From the NCBI RefSeq assembly GCF_001646865.1, contig NZ_LRRB01000074.1, positions 1-64,000 on the forward strand: a stretch of 64,000 nt of DNA. Reading direction: 5' to 3'. The notes below the pieces were generated by a model. That model was not told the origin of the DNA, searched no databases, and saw only the letters and a program-made list of their open reading frames with translations. Positions 27,591-37,848 of this stretch are shown here, in pieces. The first letter of the stretch is position 1, and every line of letters begins with the position of its first letter. Source of the stretch: Aldersonia kunmingensis. GTDB taxonomy: Bacteria; Actinomycetota; Actinomycetes; Mycobacteriales; Mycobacteriaceae. Made by a program: the position numbers and the translations under genes.

Positions 27591-28538
27591 ATGCTCGACG
27601 ATTCCCTCTCCCCCGGTTCGGCTTCATCCGCCGAAGAGCCGCTTGACGCCTATTCGCGCGTGGTCAGCACGGTCGCGGCGACGGTCAGCCCGCACGTCGC
27701 CTACGTCCAACTGCGCGGGTCGAGCGGGTCTGCGGTCGCTATCGGCGACCGCGGGCATCTGCTGACCAACGCCCACGTGGTCGAATCGGCACGCGGTGGC
27801 ACCGTCGTTTTCTCCGACGGCAGCCGCTCACGGTTCTCCGTGGTGGGCGCGGACCCGCTGTCGGATTTGGCGGTGCTGCGGGCGGCCGAGTCAGCGCCCG
27901 AGCCGGCCGTGGTCGCCGACGCGGACGGTCTCGTCGTCGGTCAGCTCGTGGTGGCGATCGGCAGCCCGCTGGGCCTCACCGGTTCTGTGACTGCGGGCGT
28001 GGTGAGCGCGCTCGGCCGATCGTTGCCGGTGCGACACGGCCGGGTAGGGCGCGTGGTGGAGAACGTCATCCAGACCGATGCCGCACTCAATCCCGGCAAC
28101 TCCGGGGGCGCGCTGGCCGATTCGCGCGGACGAGTCGTGGGCATCAACACTGCGGTCGCCGGGATCGGGCTCGGCCTCGCTGTGCCGATCAACTCCACCA
28201 CGCGGCGCATCATCGACACCCTGACTATCGAGGGCCGGGTGCGTCGCGCCTACCTCGGGCTCGTGGGTGTACCTGCACCGCTGCCCGATGACGTCGCCGA
28301 GCGAACCGGCCAGTCCGCCGGGCTCCGGCTGGTGGAAGTGGTCCGCGGCGGTCCCGCCGAGGTGGCCGGCCTGCGGCCGGGCGATCTGGTGCTGACGGTC
28401 GGCCGCGAGACGGTCGCCGACGCGCAAGACATCCAGCGGCTGTTGTTCGCCGAGGTGATCGGCACCCGGCTGCCGGTGACGGTGCTGCGGAACGGGGCCA
28501 TGGTCGACGTCGTGGCACGTCCGATCGAGCTGTCGTAA
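27591..28538 (+). CDS. Trypsin-like serine protease with PDZ domain (S1C, HtrA-like)
   Basis: 315 residues. Catalytic triad H62 (TNAHVV), D92 (SDLAVL) and S171 (GNSGGA), all intact; a PDZ domain follows at about 225-310 (GLRLVEVVRGGPAEVAGLRPGDLVLTVGRETV). HtrA proteins usually have a signal peptide or an anchor, but this one starts with MLDDSLSPGSASSAEEPLDA and has no hydrophobic segment, so it should stay in the cytosol. Start ATG 27591 follows a weak GGGCGG box. Target proteins are unknown. Confidence 0.88.
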   Translation: MLDDSLSPGSASSAEEPLDAYSRVVSTVAATVSPHVAYVQLRGSSGSAVAIGDRGHLLTNAHVVESARGGTVVFSDGSRSRFSVVGADPLSDLAVLRAAESAPEPAVVADADGLVVGQLVVAIGSPLGLTGSVTAGVVSALGRSLPVRHGRVGRVVENVIQTDAALNPGNSGGALADSRGRVVGINTAVAGIGLGLAVPINSTTRRIIDTLTIEGRVRRAYLGLVGVPAPLPDDVAERTGQSAGLRLVEVVRGGPAEVAGLRPGDLVLTVGRETVADAQDIQRLLFAEVIGTRLPVTVLRNGAMVDVVARPIELS

Positions 28539-28570
28539 TCGCGGTCGCGCGGACTACCTGCTCGACTGGA

Positions 28571-29542
28571 TCAGAAGTACGAAGCGATGGTCGGGAACCC
28601 GAGAACGGAGTCCACCGCGAGGCCCACAAAAACCACCGCGAGGTAGTTGTTCGACTGCAGGAACAACCGCAGCGGCTTCACCGACTCCCCGCGCCGAACG
28701 TCGGCGTAGAGCTGATGCGCCATGAGCAGGAACCAGGCACCGGCCGCGATCGCGACCGCCGCGTAGATGACACCCGCGGCAGGGATCAGCGCGAACGTGG
28801 CGAGCACGGTCAGCCACGTGTAGATGACGATCTGTTTGGTGACCTGCTCCTCGGTCGCAACCACCGGCAGCATCGGCACACCGGCCGCCGCGTAGTCCTC
28901 CTTGTAGCGCATCGCGAGCGCCCAGGTATGCGGCGGCGTCCAGAAGAAGATGATGGCGAACATCACCAGCGCCTGCCAGCCGATGCTCCCCGTGACGGCG
29001 GACCAGCCGACCAGCACCGGCATGCAGCCGGCGGCACCGCCCCAAACGACGTTCTGCGAGGTCCGGCGCTTGAGGCCGAGGGTGTAGACGAAGACGTAGA
29101 ACAGGATCGTCGCGACGACGAGCAGGCCGGACAGCAGGTTCGCCCGCCACCACAGCCACGCGAACGAGGCAATGCCGAGCACAACGCCGAAGACAAGCGC
29201 GTGCGACGTTGCAACCGCCTCGCGAGCCAGCGGCCGGCGGGCTGTGCGCTTCATCACCTTGTCGATATCGGCGTCGACGACGCAGTTCAGCGTGTTCGCG
29301 CTCGCGGCACCCATCCAGCCACCGAAAAGCGTGCTCAGCACCAGTGCGATGTCGACGGAACCGCGTGCGGCCAGCAGCATCGACGGGATCGTGGCGACGA
29401 GTAGAAGTTCGATGACGCGCGGCTTGGTCAGCGCGATGTAGGCCAGAGCCCGGCGCACGATGAGCGGCTGATTCGAGACGGCGGTCGCGCCACCGGCGGG
29501 TGCGGTGCTGACGAGGCCATGGCCACGCGGGCGTGTCCCCAT
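28571..29542 (-). CDS. ctaB: Protoheme IX farnesyltransferase (heme O synthase)
   Basis: 323 residues with nine or so hydrophobic segments of the UbiA family. The two Asp-rich motifs are [23 protein letters not shown] and the later [14 protein letters not shown]. It transfers a farnesyl group to heme B, making heme O for CtaA at 24770; both genes are near each other but on opposite strands. ATG at 29542 is used; GTG at 29548 sits at a better distance (5 nt) from AAGGAG and may be the true start. Confidence 0.94.
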   Translation of the reverse strand: MGTRPRGHGLVSTAPAGGATAVSNQPLIVRRALAYIALTKPRVIELLLVATIPSMLLAARGSVDIALVLSTLFGGWMGAASANTLNCVVDADIDKVMKRTARRPLAREAVATSHALVFGVVLGIASFAWLWWRANLLSGLLVVATILFYVFVYTLGLKRRTSQNVVWGGAAGCMPVLVGWSAVTGSIGWQALVMFAIIFFWTPPHTWALAMRYKEDYAAAGVPMLPVVATEEQVTKQIVIYTWLTVLATFALIPAAGVIYAAVAIAAGAWFLLMAHQLYADVRRGESVKPLRLFLQSNNYLAVVFVGLAVDSVLGFPTIASYF

Positions 29543-29808
29543 CCGCACGTTTTCTCCTTGCACCAGCAGCAGTATCCGGTTCGGTCCTAAGCAGCGGCCG
29601 TAGGGCACGACGCGGCTACTACAGAAGATGGTAGACGGCGCGGGACAGTGCTCGATGCACGCCCCCGTCCTGCTCGGCATCAGATCGGTCTAGTGGCGGC
29701 ATCCGATCGGCGGGAGAACTAAGGTTGACCGCGAAGCCAGTTGTTGCCGCACGTCCAGTGCATCCCTCGACACATTCGAACTTCGAACACGCCAGGAGAA
29801 TCTCGCTC

Positions 29809-31908
29809 GTGACGATCACAGACGACATCAGTGTGCTCACCCAGCCACACCACCCCGATGACTGGACCGAGCTGGATACCCGCGCGGTCGACACCATCCG
29901 GGTTCTGGCGGCGGACGCGGTGCAGAAGGTCGGAAACGGTCATCCCGGCACCGCGATGAGCCTCGCGCCGCTGGCCTATACCCTCTTTCAGCGCGTCATG
30001 CACCATGACCCCAACGACACCCATTGGCTCGGCCGCGACCGCTTCGTGCTGTCGTGCGGTCACTCCAGCCTGACCCTGTACCTGCAGCTCTACCTGGGCG
30101 GATTCGGGCTCGAGCTCGGCGACATCGAGGCGCTGCGCACGTTCGGCTCCAAGACGCCGGGCCACCCGGAGTTCCGCCACACCCGCGGCGTCGAGATCAC
30201 CACCGGCCCGCTCGGCCAGGGTCTCGCCTCGGCCGTCGGCATGGCGATGGCGGCGCGCCGTGAGCGCGGCCTGTTCGATCCCGACGCGGCCCCGGGCCAG
30301 AGCCCGTTCGACCACTTCATCTACGTGATCTGCTCGGACGGCGACATCGAAGAGGGCGTCACCTCCGAGGCGTCGTCGCTCGCCGGCACGCAGCAGCTCG
30401 GCAACCTCGTCGTGCTCTACGACGACAACAAGATCTCGATCGAGCACGACACCACGATCGCGCTCGGCGAAGACACCGCGAAGCGCTACGAGGCCTACGG
30501 CTGGCACGTACAGACCGTCGAGGGCGGCGAGAACGTCAAGGCGATCGAGGAGGCCATCGAGAACGCGAAGGCCGTCACCGACAGGCCCTCGTTCATCCTG
30601 GTCCGCACGATCATCGCCTTCCCGGCGCCGACCAAGATGAACACCGGCGAATCGCACGGCTCCGCGCTCGGCGCCGATGAGGTTGCCGCGACCAAGAAGA
30701 TCCTCGGCTTCGACCCGGACAAGAACTTCGAGGTCTCCGACGAGGTCATCGCGCACACGCGCAAGCTGCAGGAGCGCGGCCGCGCCGCACACCTGGAGTG
30801 GGACAAGGACTTCGACGCGTGGGCGGCTCGCGAGCCCGAGCGCAAGGCGCTGCTCGACCGCGTGACCCGTGACGAACTGCCTGCCGGCTGGGATTCCGAC
30901 CTGCCTTCGTGGGAGCCGGGCGGCAAGGGCGTCGCGACTCGTAAGGCTTCGGGCGAGCTGCTCTCCGCGGTCGGCCCGAAACTGCCCGAGCTGTGGGGCG
31001 GTTCGGCCGACCTTGCGGGCAGCAACAACACCACCATCAAGGGCGCCGACTCGTTCGGTCCGACGTCGATCGCGACGTCCGACTGGAACGCCCAGCCGTA
31101 CGGCCGGACGCTGCACTTCGGTGTCCGCGAGCACGCGATGGGCTCGATCCTCAACGGCATCGTGCTGCACGGCCCGACCCGCGCGTACGGCGGCACGTTC
31201 CTGCAGTTCTCCGACTACATGCGCCCCGCAGTGCGGCTCGCCGCGCTGATGGACATCGACCCGATCTACGTGTGGACACACGACTCGATCGGTCTCGGTG
31301 AGGACGGCCCGACGCATCAGCCGGTGGAACACATCGCTGCGCTGCGCGCGATCCCGAACCTGTCGGTGGTGCGGCCCGGCGACGCGAACGAGACCGTGTT
31401 CGCGTGGCAGGCCGTGATCACCGACTCGAGCAGCAGCGGCCCGGTCGGCCTGCTCCTGACCCGCCAGGACATTCCGGTGCTCGAGGGCACCAGCGCCGAG
31501 GGCGTCGCCAAGGGCGGCTACGTGCTCGCCGAGTCGTCCAAGGCGCTTCCGGACGTGATCCTCGTCGCCACCGGCTCCGAGTTGCAGCTCGCGGTCGAGG
31601 CGCGAGAAACTTTGGAGGCGCAGGGCGTTGGCGCCCGCGTCGTGTCCATGCCGTGTGTCGAGTGGTTCGACAGCCAAGATCAGAACTACCGCGACCAGGT
31701 CCTCCCGCCGACCGTGAAGGCACGCGTGTCGGTGGAGGCCGGTATCTCGATGCCATGGCACAAGATCGTTGGTGGGTTCGGCGAGACGGTGTCGCTCGAG
31801 CACTTCGGTGAATCCGCCGATTACAAGACGCTGTTCCGCGAGTACGGGTTCACGCAGGAGGCCGTCGTGGCCGCCGCGCAGCGCTCGATCGCCAATGTGA
31901 AGGGATGA
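29809..31908 (+). CDS. tkt: Transketolase
   Basis: 699 residues, usual length. TPP motif around [15 protein letters not shown]...[40 protein letters not shown], with the GDG-x(22-25)-NN pattern present. Pyrimidine-domain signature [12 protein letters not shown] and [22 protein letters not shown] follow. GTG at 29809 has AGGAG 10 nt upstream; a longer in-frame start at 29725 has none. First gene of the pentose phosphate operon; its TGA overlaps the tal ATG. Confidence 0.96.
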   Translation: MTITDDISVLTQPHHPDDWTELDTRAVDTIRVLAADAVQKVGNGHPGTAMSLAPLAYTLFQRVMHHDPNDTHWLGRDRFVLSCGHSSLTLYLQLYLGGFGLELGDIEALRTFGSKTPGHPEFRHTRGVEITTGPLGQGLASAVGMAMAARRERGLFDPDAAPGQSPFDHFIYVICSDGDIEEGVTSEASSLAGTQQLGNLVVLYDDNKISIEHDTTIALGEDTAKRYEAYGWHVQTVEGGENVKAIEEAIENAKAVTDRPSFILVRTIIAFPAPTKMNTGESHGSALGADEVAATKKILGFDPDKNFEVSDEVIAHTRKLQERGRAAHLEWDKDFDAWAAREPERKALLDRVTRDELPAGWDSDLPSWEPGGKGVATRKASGELLSAVGPKLPELWGGSADLAGSNNTTIKGADSFGPTSIATSDWNAQPYGRTLHFGVREHAMGSILNGIVLHGPTRAYGGTFLQFSDYMRPAVRLAALMDIDPIYVWTHDSIGLGEDGPTHQPVEHIAALRAIPNLSVVRPGDANETVFAWQAVITDSSSSGPVGLLLTRQDIPVLEGTSAEGVAKGGYVLAESSKALPDVILVATGSELQLAVEARETLEAQGVGARVVSMPCVEWFDSQDQNYRDQVLPPTVKARVSVEAGISMPWHKIVGGFGETVSLEHFGESADYKTLFREYGFTQEAVVAAAQRSIANVKG

Positions 31909-33062
31909 CCATGACCCAGAATGCGAATCTCGCAGCCCTGTCCGCCGCCGGCGTTTCCGTGTGGCTCGACGACCTCTCCCGCGACCGCTTGCGGTCCGGA
32001 AACCTGCAGGAGCTCATCGATACCCGCAGCGTCGTCGGCGTCACCACGAACCCGACCATCTTCCAGGGCGCGCTGAGCAAGGGCACCTCCTACGACGCGC
32101 AGGTCAAGGAATTGGCCGAACGCGGCGCCGACGTCGAGGCGACCATCCGCACTATCACCACCGACGACGTCCGTGAGGCGTGCGACGTGATGGCCCCGGT
32201 GTACCAGGCCAGCGACGGCGTCGACGGTCGCGTGTCGATCGAGGTCGATCCCCGCCTGGCGCACGACACCGACGCGACTGTCGCACAGGCGGTCGAGCTG
32301 TGGAAGATCGTCGATCGGCCGAACGTGCTGATCAAGATCCCCGCCACCGAGGCCGGTATCCCCGCGATCGCGAAGGTGCTCGCCGAGGGCATCAGTGTCA
32401 ACGTGACGCTGATCTTTTCGGTCGAGCGGTACAAGGCCGTGATGGGCGCCTACCTCGACGGCCTCATCGGCGCTCGCGCCGCCGGGCACGACATCGGCAA
32501 GATCCATTCGGTCGCATCGTTCTTCGTGTCCCGCGTGGACACCGAGATCGACAAGCGGCTCGAAAAGATCGGCACCGACGAGGCGCTCGCGCTGCGCGGC
32601 AAGGCCGGTGTCGCGAACGCGCGCCTGGCCTACGCGGCCTACGAGCAGGCTTCACACCGGTCGGAAGGGCACGCCGGGGAGACCTCGGGATCGGTGTTCG
32701 GCAACCTTGTCGCGGCCGGCGGACGTCCGCAGCGGCCGCTGTGGGCATCGACTGGCGTGAAGAACCCGGATTACTCCGACACGCTCTACGTCATCGACCT
32801 CGTCGCGCCGAACACGGTCAACACCATGCCCGAGGCGACGATGGAAGCCGTGGCGGATCACGGCAAGGTGCTGGGAGATCAGGCGTCCGGCAAGGCAGTC
32901 GAGTCGCAGGGCGTGTTCGACGAACTCGCCGGGGCCGGAATCGATCTGGACGACGTCTTCCAGGTGCTCGAGGACGAGGGCGTCGACAAGTTCGAGAAGT
33001 CCTGGGGCGAGCTCCTCGAGGCCACGGAAGAGCAGCTGCGGGCCGCAAGCGCGGGTAGCTGA
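31905..33062 (+). CDS. tal: Transaldolase
   Basis: 385 residues, the long actinobacterial type. Schiff-base Lys lies in [16 protein letters not shown] and the motif [13 protein letters not shown] opens the barrel. ATGACCATG offers two starts (31905 and 31911); the first overlaps tkt as ATGA. It moves a dihydroxyacetone unit between sugar phosphates in the cytosol. The stop overlaps zwf by 1 bp (TGATG). Confidence 0.96.
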   Translation: MTMTQNANLAALSAAGVSVWLDDLSRDRLRSGNLQELIDTRSVVGVTTNPTIFQGALSKGTSYDAQVKELAERGADVEATIRTITTDDVREACDVMAPVYQASDGVDGRVSIEVDPRLAHDTDATVAQAVELWKIVDRPNVLIKIPATEAGIPAIAKVLAEGISVNVTLIFSVERYKAVMGAYLDGLIGARAAGHDIGKIHSVASFFVSRVDTEIDKRLEKIGTDEALALRGKAGVANARLAYAAYEQASHRSEGHAGETSGSVFGNLVAAGGRPQRPLWASTGVKNPDYSDTLYVIDLVAPNTVNTMPEATMEAVADHGKVLGDQASGKAVESQGVFDELAGAGIDLDDVFQVLEDEGVDKFEKSWGELLEATEEQLRAASAGS

Positions 33063-34597
33063 TGGCAGAGCCCGGCGACTGGACGAATCCGCTTCGCGAC
33101 GAACGCGATAAACGAGCGCCCCGGATCGCCGGGCCATGCAGCATGGTCATTTTCGGCGTGACCGGTGATCTGGCGCGCCGAAAGCTCATGCCTGCGATCT
33201 ACGACCTCGCCAACCGGGGTCTGCTGTCGCCGAGCTTCGCTCTTGTGGGGTTTGCGCGGCGAGATTGGGACACCGAGGATTTCGGCCGGATCGTGCACGA
33301 CGCGGTACGCGAGCACGCCCGGACCGAATTCCGCGAAGAGGTGTGGGACCGCCTGTGTGAGGGCCTGCGATTCGTGCAGGGTTCCTTCGACGACGACACC
33401 TCGTTCGAGGAACTGGCCAAGACACTGGCCAAGCTCGACGAGGATCGCGGCACCGGCGGCAACCATGCCTTCTACCTGTCCATTCCGCCGGGCGCCTTCC
33501 CCACGGTGCTCTCTCAGCTGTCCAAGTCGCGCCTCGCACAGCCCGACGAAAACCGTTGGCGCCGAGTGGTTATCGAGAAGCCGTTCGGCCACGACCTGGA
33601 CAGCGCGAAACAGCTCAACGCGGTGGTGAACCAGGTCTTCCCCGAGGAGTCGGTCTTCCGGATCGATCACTACCTCGGCAAGGAGACGGTGCAGAACATC
33701 CTGGCGCTGCGATTCGCCAACCAGTTGTTCGAGCCGATCTGGAACGCACACCATGTCGACCACGTGCAGATCACGATGGCCGAGGACATCGGACTCGGTG
33801 GCCGCGCAGGCTATTACGACGGCATCGGCGCCGCGCGCGACGTTATCCAGAATCACCTCCTGCAGCTGCTGGCGTTCACCGCGATGGAGGAACCCATCGC
33901 GTTTACCCCGGCCGAGCTGCAGAACGAGAAGATCAAGGTGCTCTCGGCAACCCGGCTCGTCGAACCGCTCGACCAGACCACCTCGCGAGGCCAGTACGCC
34001 GCGGGCTGGCAGGGCGGCGAGCAGGTCGCCGGTCTGCTCGACGAGAGCGGCTTCGCCAAGGACTCGAAAACCGAGACCTACGCGGCGATCACGCTCGAGG
34101 TGGACACCCGTCGCTGGGCAGGGGTGCCGTTCTACCTGCGCACCGGAAAACGGTTGGGGCGGCGCGTCACCGAGCTCGCGATCGTGTTCAAGCGGGCCCC
34201 GCACCTGCCCTTCGACCAGACCATGACCCAGGAACTCGGGCAGAACGCCCTGGTCATCCGGGTGCAGCCGGACGAGGGAATCACGCTGCGGTTCGGCTCC
34301 AAGGTGCCGGGCTCCGGGATGGAGGTCCGCGACGTCAACATGGACTTCACTTACGGCGAATCGTTCAACGTCTCCTCCCCGGAGGCGTACGAACGGCTCA
34401 TCCTCGACGTGCTGCTCGGCGAGCCGTCGCTGTTCCCGGTGAACGACGAGGTCGAATTGTCCTGGCGCATACTCGATCCCGCGCTCGAGCACTGGGCGGC
34501 CACCGGCGCGCCGGAGCCGTACGAGTCGGGCACCTGGGGTCCGGATTCCGCGCAGGCGATGCTGCAGCGCACCGGCCGGGAATGGCGGCGCCCGTGA
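33062..34597 (+). CDS. zwf: Glucose-6-phosphate 1-dehydrogenase
   Basis: 511 residues. NADP loop FGVTGDLARRKLMPA at about 26-40 and the active-site motif RIDHYLGKETVQN at about 200-212 with its catalytic His. It makes 6-phosphogluconolactone and NADPH. Directly followed by opcA, whose product is needed for full Zwf activity in corynebacteria. All key residues are intact. Confidence 0.97.
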   Translation: MAEPGDWTNPLRDERDKRAPRIAGPCSMVIFGVTGDLARRKLMPAIYDLANRGLLSPSFALVGFARRDWDTEDFGRIVHDAVREHARTEFREEVWDRLCEGLRFVQGSFDDDTSFEELAKTLAKLDEDRGTGGNHAFYLSIPPGAFPTVLSQLSKSRLAQPDENRWRRVVIEKPFGHDLDSAKQLNAVVNQVFPEESVFRIDHYLGKETVQNILALRFANQLFEPIWNAHHVDHVQITMAEDIGLGGRAGYYDGIGAARDVIQNHLLQLLAFTAMEEPIAFTPAELQNEKIKVLSATRLVEPLDQTTSRGQYAAGWQGGEQVAGLLDESGFAKDSKTETYAAITLEVDTRRWAGVPFYLRTGKRLGRRVTELAIVFKRAPHLPFDQTMTQELGQNALVIRVQPDEGITLRFGSKVPGSGMEVRDVNMDFTYGESFNVSSPEAYERLILDVLLGEPSLFPVNDEVELSWRILDPALEHWAATGAPEPYESGTWGPDSAQAMLQRTGREWRRP

Positions 34598-34628
34598 GTA
34601 CGGCCCACGGCATCGGAAGGACACGCCC

Positions 34629-35537
34629 ATGATCGTGGACATGCCCGACACCACCACCGTCGCCGTCAACAAGCGGCTCGTGCAACTGCGCGAGGACGCC
34701 GGCGTGATCACGCAGGGACGGGTGCTGACGCTCGTGGTGTGCCCTCGCGAGCATGCCGATCGCGAACTTGCGATCGATGCGGCGAACGAGGCGAGCCGCG
34801 AACATCCCTGTCGCGTGGTCGTTCTCGTGCACGGGAACCGGAACGCCACCGAACGACTCGACGCGCAAATCCGTGTCGGTCGCGACGGCGGTGCGGGCGA
34901 GGTCCTCGTGCTGCGGCTGGAAGGCGAACTCGCCGACCACGAAAGCAGCGTGGTGATCCCGTTCCTGTTGCCGGACACGCCCGTTGTCGCGTGGTGGCCG
35001 TTCGATGCACCGGAGGTGCCGGCAGCCGACCCGGTCGGCAAGCTCGCGATCCGCCGGATCACCGACGCGACACCGTCGTCCGATCCGATCGCCACGATCA
35101 AGACCCGAAAGGCCTCTTACACCCCTGGTGACAGCGATCTTGCTTGGAGCCGGATCACCTACTGGCGCGCGCTGCTGACCGCGGCATTGGACGAGGCGCC
35201 ACACGCCCCGGTCGAATCGGTGACCATCTCGGGCCTGCGCGGCGAACCGTCGCTGGACATGATCGCGGGCTGGCTGGCCGTGCGGCTCGGCTGCCCGGTG
35301 AACCGCAAGGTGGGCGAACTGTTCGTCGAATTGCACCGTGCCGGCGCGTCGATTCGCCTGAGTCGCCCGCAGACCGGCCGGACGGCGATACTGCACCGCG
35401 ACGGAAAACCGGATCGGATGCTGCCACTCGCTCGGCGCGAGACGAAGGAATGTCTCGCCGAGGACCTGCGGCGGCTCGATGCCGACGAAATCTATGCCGA
35501 AGCGCTGGAAGGACTGGAACGGGTCAGTTATGAGTGA
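34629..35537 (+). CDS. opcA: OpcA, allosteric partner of glucose-6-phosphate dehydrogenase
   Basis: 302 residues. [11 protein letters not shown]-like segment near 30, [33 protein letters not shown] and [19 protein letters not shown] are typical OpcA blocks. In cyanobacteria and corynebacteria OpcA tunes Zwf. 31 bp after zwf, and its end overlaps pgl by 8 bp. Start ATG 34629. Confidence 0.94.
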   Translation: MIVDMPDTTTVAVNKRLVQLREDAGVITQGRVLTLVVCPREHADRELAIDAANEASREHPCRVVVLVHGNRNATERLDAQIRVGRDGGAGEVLVLRLEGELADHESSVVIPFLLPDTPVVAWWPFDAPEVPAADPVGKLAIRRITDATPSSDPIATIKTRKASYTPGDSDLAWSRITYWRALLTAALDEAPHAPVESVTISGLRGEPSLDMIAGWLAVRLGCPVNRKVGELFVELHRAGASIRLSRPQTGRTAILHRDGKPDRMLPLARRETKECLAEDLRRLDADEIYAEALEGLERVSYE

Positions 35538-36267
35538 GCAGGTCATCGAGCGCTTTCCCGATCAGGACGCCCTGGTCGCCGCCGCGGCGCAGCGGTTCAT
35601 CGACGTGATCACCGCGGCCCAGGCCGCGCGGGGTTCGGCCTCGGTAGTGCTGACCGGCGGTGGCGCCGGGATCGCGCTGCTGGAGAAGTTGCGCGCGGAT
35701 TCCGGTGCGATCGACTGGTCGAAGGTGGATGTGTTCTGGGGCGACGAGCGGTTCGTCCCCGCCACGGACGCGGACCGCAACGAACTGCAGGCCCGCGAGG
35801 CACTGCTCGACCACGTCGGCGTCGACCACTCCCGGGTCTTCCCGATGGCCGCATCCGACGGCGAATACCCGGACCCGGTGGCCGCGGCCGCCGAGTACGC
35901 CCAGGTGCTCGCAAGCCGCGCCACCACCCAAGGTGTGCCGGAGTTCGATATCCACCTGCTCGGCATGGGCGGCGAGGGCCACATCAACTCGCTGTTCCCG
36001 CACACCGACGCGGTCCGCGAGCAACATGCTCTCGTCGTCGCGGTGCCGGACTCCCCCAAGCCTCCGCCGGTGCGCATCACGCTCACCCTTCCGGCGGTCC
36101 GGCGCTCTCGACAGGTCTGGCTTGTTGTCACCGGCGACGCCAAGGCCGAGGCCGTGGCGGCCGCGATCGGCGGCGCGGATCCCGTCGACATTCCTTCGGC
36201 GGGCGCACACGGCACCGAGGCGACCGTGTGGTTCCTCGACGAGGCCGCCGCGAGCAAACTGGCCTAA
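35530..36267 (+). CDS. pgl: 6-Phosphogluconolactonase
   Basis: 245 residues of the SugarP_isomerase/DevB family. [14 protein letters not shown] at the N-terminus, [20 protein letters not shown], and [20 protein letters not shown] with the active-site Glu/His. Hydrolyses the lactone made by Zwf. The ATG at 35530 lies inside opcA, giving an 8-bp overlap; an earlier in-frame ATG at 35479 would be deep inside opcA and is not supported. Confidence 0.95.
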   Translation: MSEQVIERFPDQDALVAAAAQRFIDVITAAQAARGSASVVLTGGGAGIALLEKLRADSGAIDWSKVDVFWGDERFVPATDADRNELQAREALLDHVGVDHSRVFPMAASDGEYPDPVAAAAEYAQVLASRATTQGVPEFDIHLLGMGGEGHINSLFPHTDAVREQHALVVAVPDSPKPPPVRITLTLPAVRRSRQVWLVVTGDAKAEAVAAAIGGADPVDIPSAGAHGTEATVWFLDEAAASKLA

Positions 36268-36444
36268 TCAGGCCAAGGGCGTGTCGTCGCGCGGTGCTAT
36301 CGGCACCGCGCGTGGACGCCCGTTGGACGGGTCGATAAGCGCGGCGCTGACACACCCCAGCCGCAGCACAGGACGGGTCCGTTTCCGCTGGCCGTTCCCG
36401 TACCGTTCGGGCTGGCAGTGCTGCGATCGTGGCGTGGTGTCCAT
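36268..36444 (-). CDS. Possible small basic protein of 58 residues
   Basis: Reads MDTTPRSQHCQPERYGNGQR through RTRPVLRLGCVSAALIDPSNGRPR to a TGA that directly abuts the pgl stop. GGGGGGA lies 5 nt before the ATG at 36444. The segment ALIDPSNGRPRAVPIAPRDD looks protein-like, not like noise. I do not know a family. Otherwise the space between pgl and the SRPBCC gene would be empty for over 300 bp. Confidence 0.4.
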   Translation of the reverse strand: MDTTPRSQHCQPERYGNGQRKRTRPVLRLGCVSAALIDPSNGRPRAVPIAPRDDTPLA

Positions 36445-36611
36445 CCGATCCCCCCGATCGTGTGGTGTCCCTTGCTGGCTATGACGTGCGTCCGGGCTAT
36501 TCGGTTCCCGCCGTTGCGGTTTCACCCCGGCTGAAGGCGAAGGACCCGAATCCGCCGTGGCCTGCGGGCAACGCGTGTTGAATGGGGACCACGATCGAGA
36601 AGGAGGCAACG

Positions 36612-37106
36612 GTGGCCTCAGGAACATCACTCGGCGAGGTCAGGCCGGAGCACGACGCCGCCGGCACCCCCACCGACCTGGTGCAGCTGTATTACGTGCG
36701 CGGGTTCGCGGACCCTGTCGTCGAGCTGTGGGAGCTGCTCACCGAGCCCGCCGGTGTCGCGAAATGGTTCGGCACGGTGGCCGGGGACCCGCTCGACGGG
36801 CACGTCAGCATCACGACATCCGACGATCCGGCCCGGGTCCTCGACATCACGGTCGACGCGTGCACCTCACCGCACGTCCTGGACCTGACAATCGCCGACG
36901 CTGTGCTCGAGCTTCGCCTGCACCAGGTCGGCGTAGTGACCACTCTCGAAGTGGTCCGCCGCCATCTGCAACGTGACGAGGTTGCCCAGGTCGGGCCGTA
37001 CTGGCAGTTCTACCTGGACCGTTTCACCGCCGCGGTGGACGGCAGAGAGCTGCCGCAGTGGGCGGACTACACCGATCTGGCGTCCGAGTACCCCTGCCCG
37101 GGCTGA
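36612..37106 (+). CDS. SRPBCC/AHSA1-like domain protein
   Basis: 164 residues. VELWELLTEPAGVAKWFGTVAGDPLDGHVSI and the strand pattern ending in the long helix YWQFYLDRFTAAVDGRELPQWADY fit a START-like hydrophobic-pocket fold. AAGGAGG stands 5 nt before the GTG at 36612, so this start is preferred to the ATG at 36582. These proteins bind hydrophobic ligands or act as toxin/chaperone relatives; no ligand is evident. Confidence 0.75.
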   Translation: MASGTSLGEVRPEHDAAGTPTDLVQLYYVRGFADPVVELWELLTEPAGVAKWFGTVAGDPLDGHVSITTSDDPARVLDITVDACTSPHVLDLTIADAVLELRLHQVGVVTTLEVVRRHLQRDEVAQVGPYWQFYLDRFTAAVDGRELPQWADYTDLASEYPCPG

Positions 37107-37235
37107 CCCGCCCCTTGATCCCTCGATAGCCAGTCGGTAGCGGCCCGAACTTCGTCCGCCTCATTGCATCCCAAGGTCGGAGGCATATCGCGCGCTGTCC
37201 AGTTTCTCCGGGGCGTCGCGGGGTACGTCAGATAG

Positions 37236-37448
37236 ATGCCAGCCAAGGAAAGCGCAGCGCCCGCCGACCGCGCCGACCCAGACCGTAAGCGCGACGAACG
37301 CAGCGATCGGGACGACCAGGTGCCCGAGTCCGAGAATCAGCCCGACTCGCCCACCGGGCTGACCAAACAGTCCTGGTCGTACGTGCTCCGCAGGACCGCA
37401 CGAGAGTTGAACGCCGACCAATGCACGGACTTGGCGGCCGCGCTCTAG
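37236..37448 (+). pseudogene. N-terminal remnant of a YihY/BrkB membrane protein gene
   Basis: 70 codons. A charged leader is followed by GLTKQSWSYVLRRTARELN and ADQCTDLAAAL, then a stop. In full YihY/BrkB proteins of this group the same stretch continues with the first membrane helix (TYYAVLALFPA type). Here nothing of the 250 or more further residues is found, and the DUF4235 gene begins 29 bp later. A deletion that removed the body of the gene explains this best. A translated short peptide is not excluded. Confidence 0.65.
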
Positions 37449-37477
37449 CTGCCGTCGAAGCTGGGAAAGGAACTAGC

Positions 37478-37750
37478 ATGCCCGCACCGTCGAAATTGAT
37501 GTACAAGCCGATGTCCCTGTTCGTCAGCGTGCTCGGTGGGATATTGGCCGGGCAGGTTTTCAGGCAGATCTGGGCCCGCATAGGTAACGATCGGGACAGG
37601 CCGCCGGAACCGAAGGATCTCAGTGCGGATGTCCGCGAAGTACTCATCGCGGCTGCCCTCCAGGGTGCGATATTCGGCCTGGTGAAGGCCGCGGTCGACA
37701 GAGCCGGCGCGAAGAGCTATCGCGCCCTCACACACGAGAATCCGACCTGA
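37478..37750 (+). CDS. DUF4235 domain protein, small membrane protein
   Basis: 90 residues. KLMYKPMSLFVSVLGGILAGQVFRQIWARI is the first hydrophobic segment and EVLIAAALQGAIFGLVKAAVDRAGA the second, the DUF4235 pattern. AAGGA stands 7 nt before the ATG at 37478. In many actinobacteria it is beside a YihY/BrkB gene; here only the remnant of that gene is left. Function unknown. Confidence 0.85.
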   Translation: MPAPSKLMYKPMSLFVSVLGGILAGQVFRQIWARIGNDRDRPPEPKDLSADVREVLIAAALQGAIFGLVKAAVDRAGAKSYRALTHENPT

Positions 37751-37848
37751 CCGGAACCTTCCTCCATCTCGTCGCATCACACCATCAGCGGCAGATCGCG
37801 CCGCCGCCGGCGATCTGCCGGCCCACGTGAGTGACGAGAGGACTCGAC

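Noticed and set aside
29781-29793. TTCGAAC-TTCGAAC near tkt as a LexA (SOS) box
   Set aside because: It is a direct repeat; the mycobacterial SOS box is an inverted TCGAAC-N4-GTTCGA.
29719-31803. Minus-strand frame of 694 codons across tkt
   Set aside because: Shadow of transketolase; typical low-information Arg/Val/Asp/His pattern.
32879-35101. Minus-strand frame of 740 codons across zwf and opcA
   Set aside because: Antisense to two motif-confirmed genes.
37161-37421. Minus-strand frame of 86 codons with a hydrophobic stretch
   Set aside because: It overlaps the brkB remnant on the other strand, has no ribosome binding site, and the hydrophobicity is what high-GC antisense frames give.
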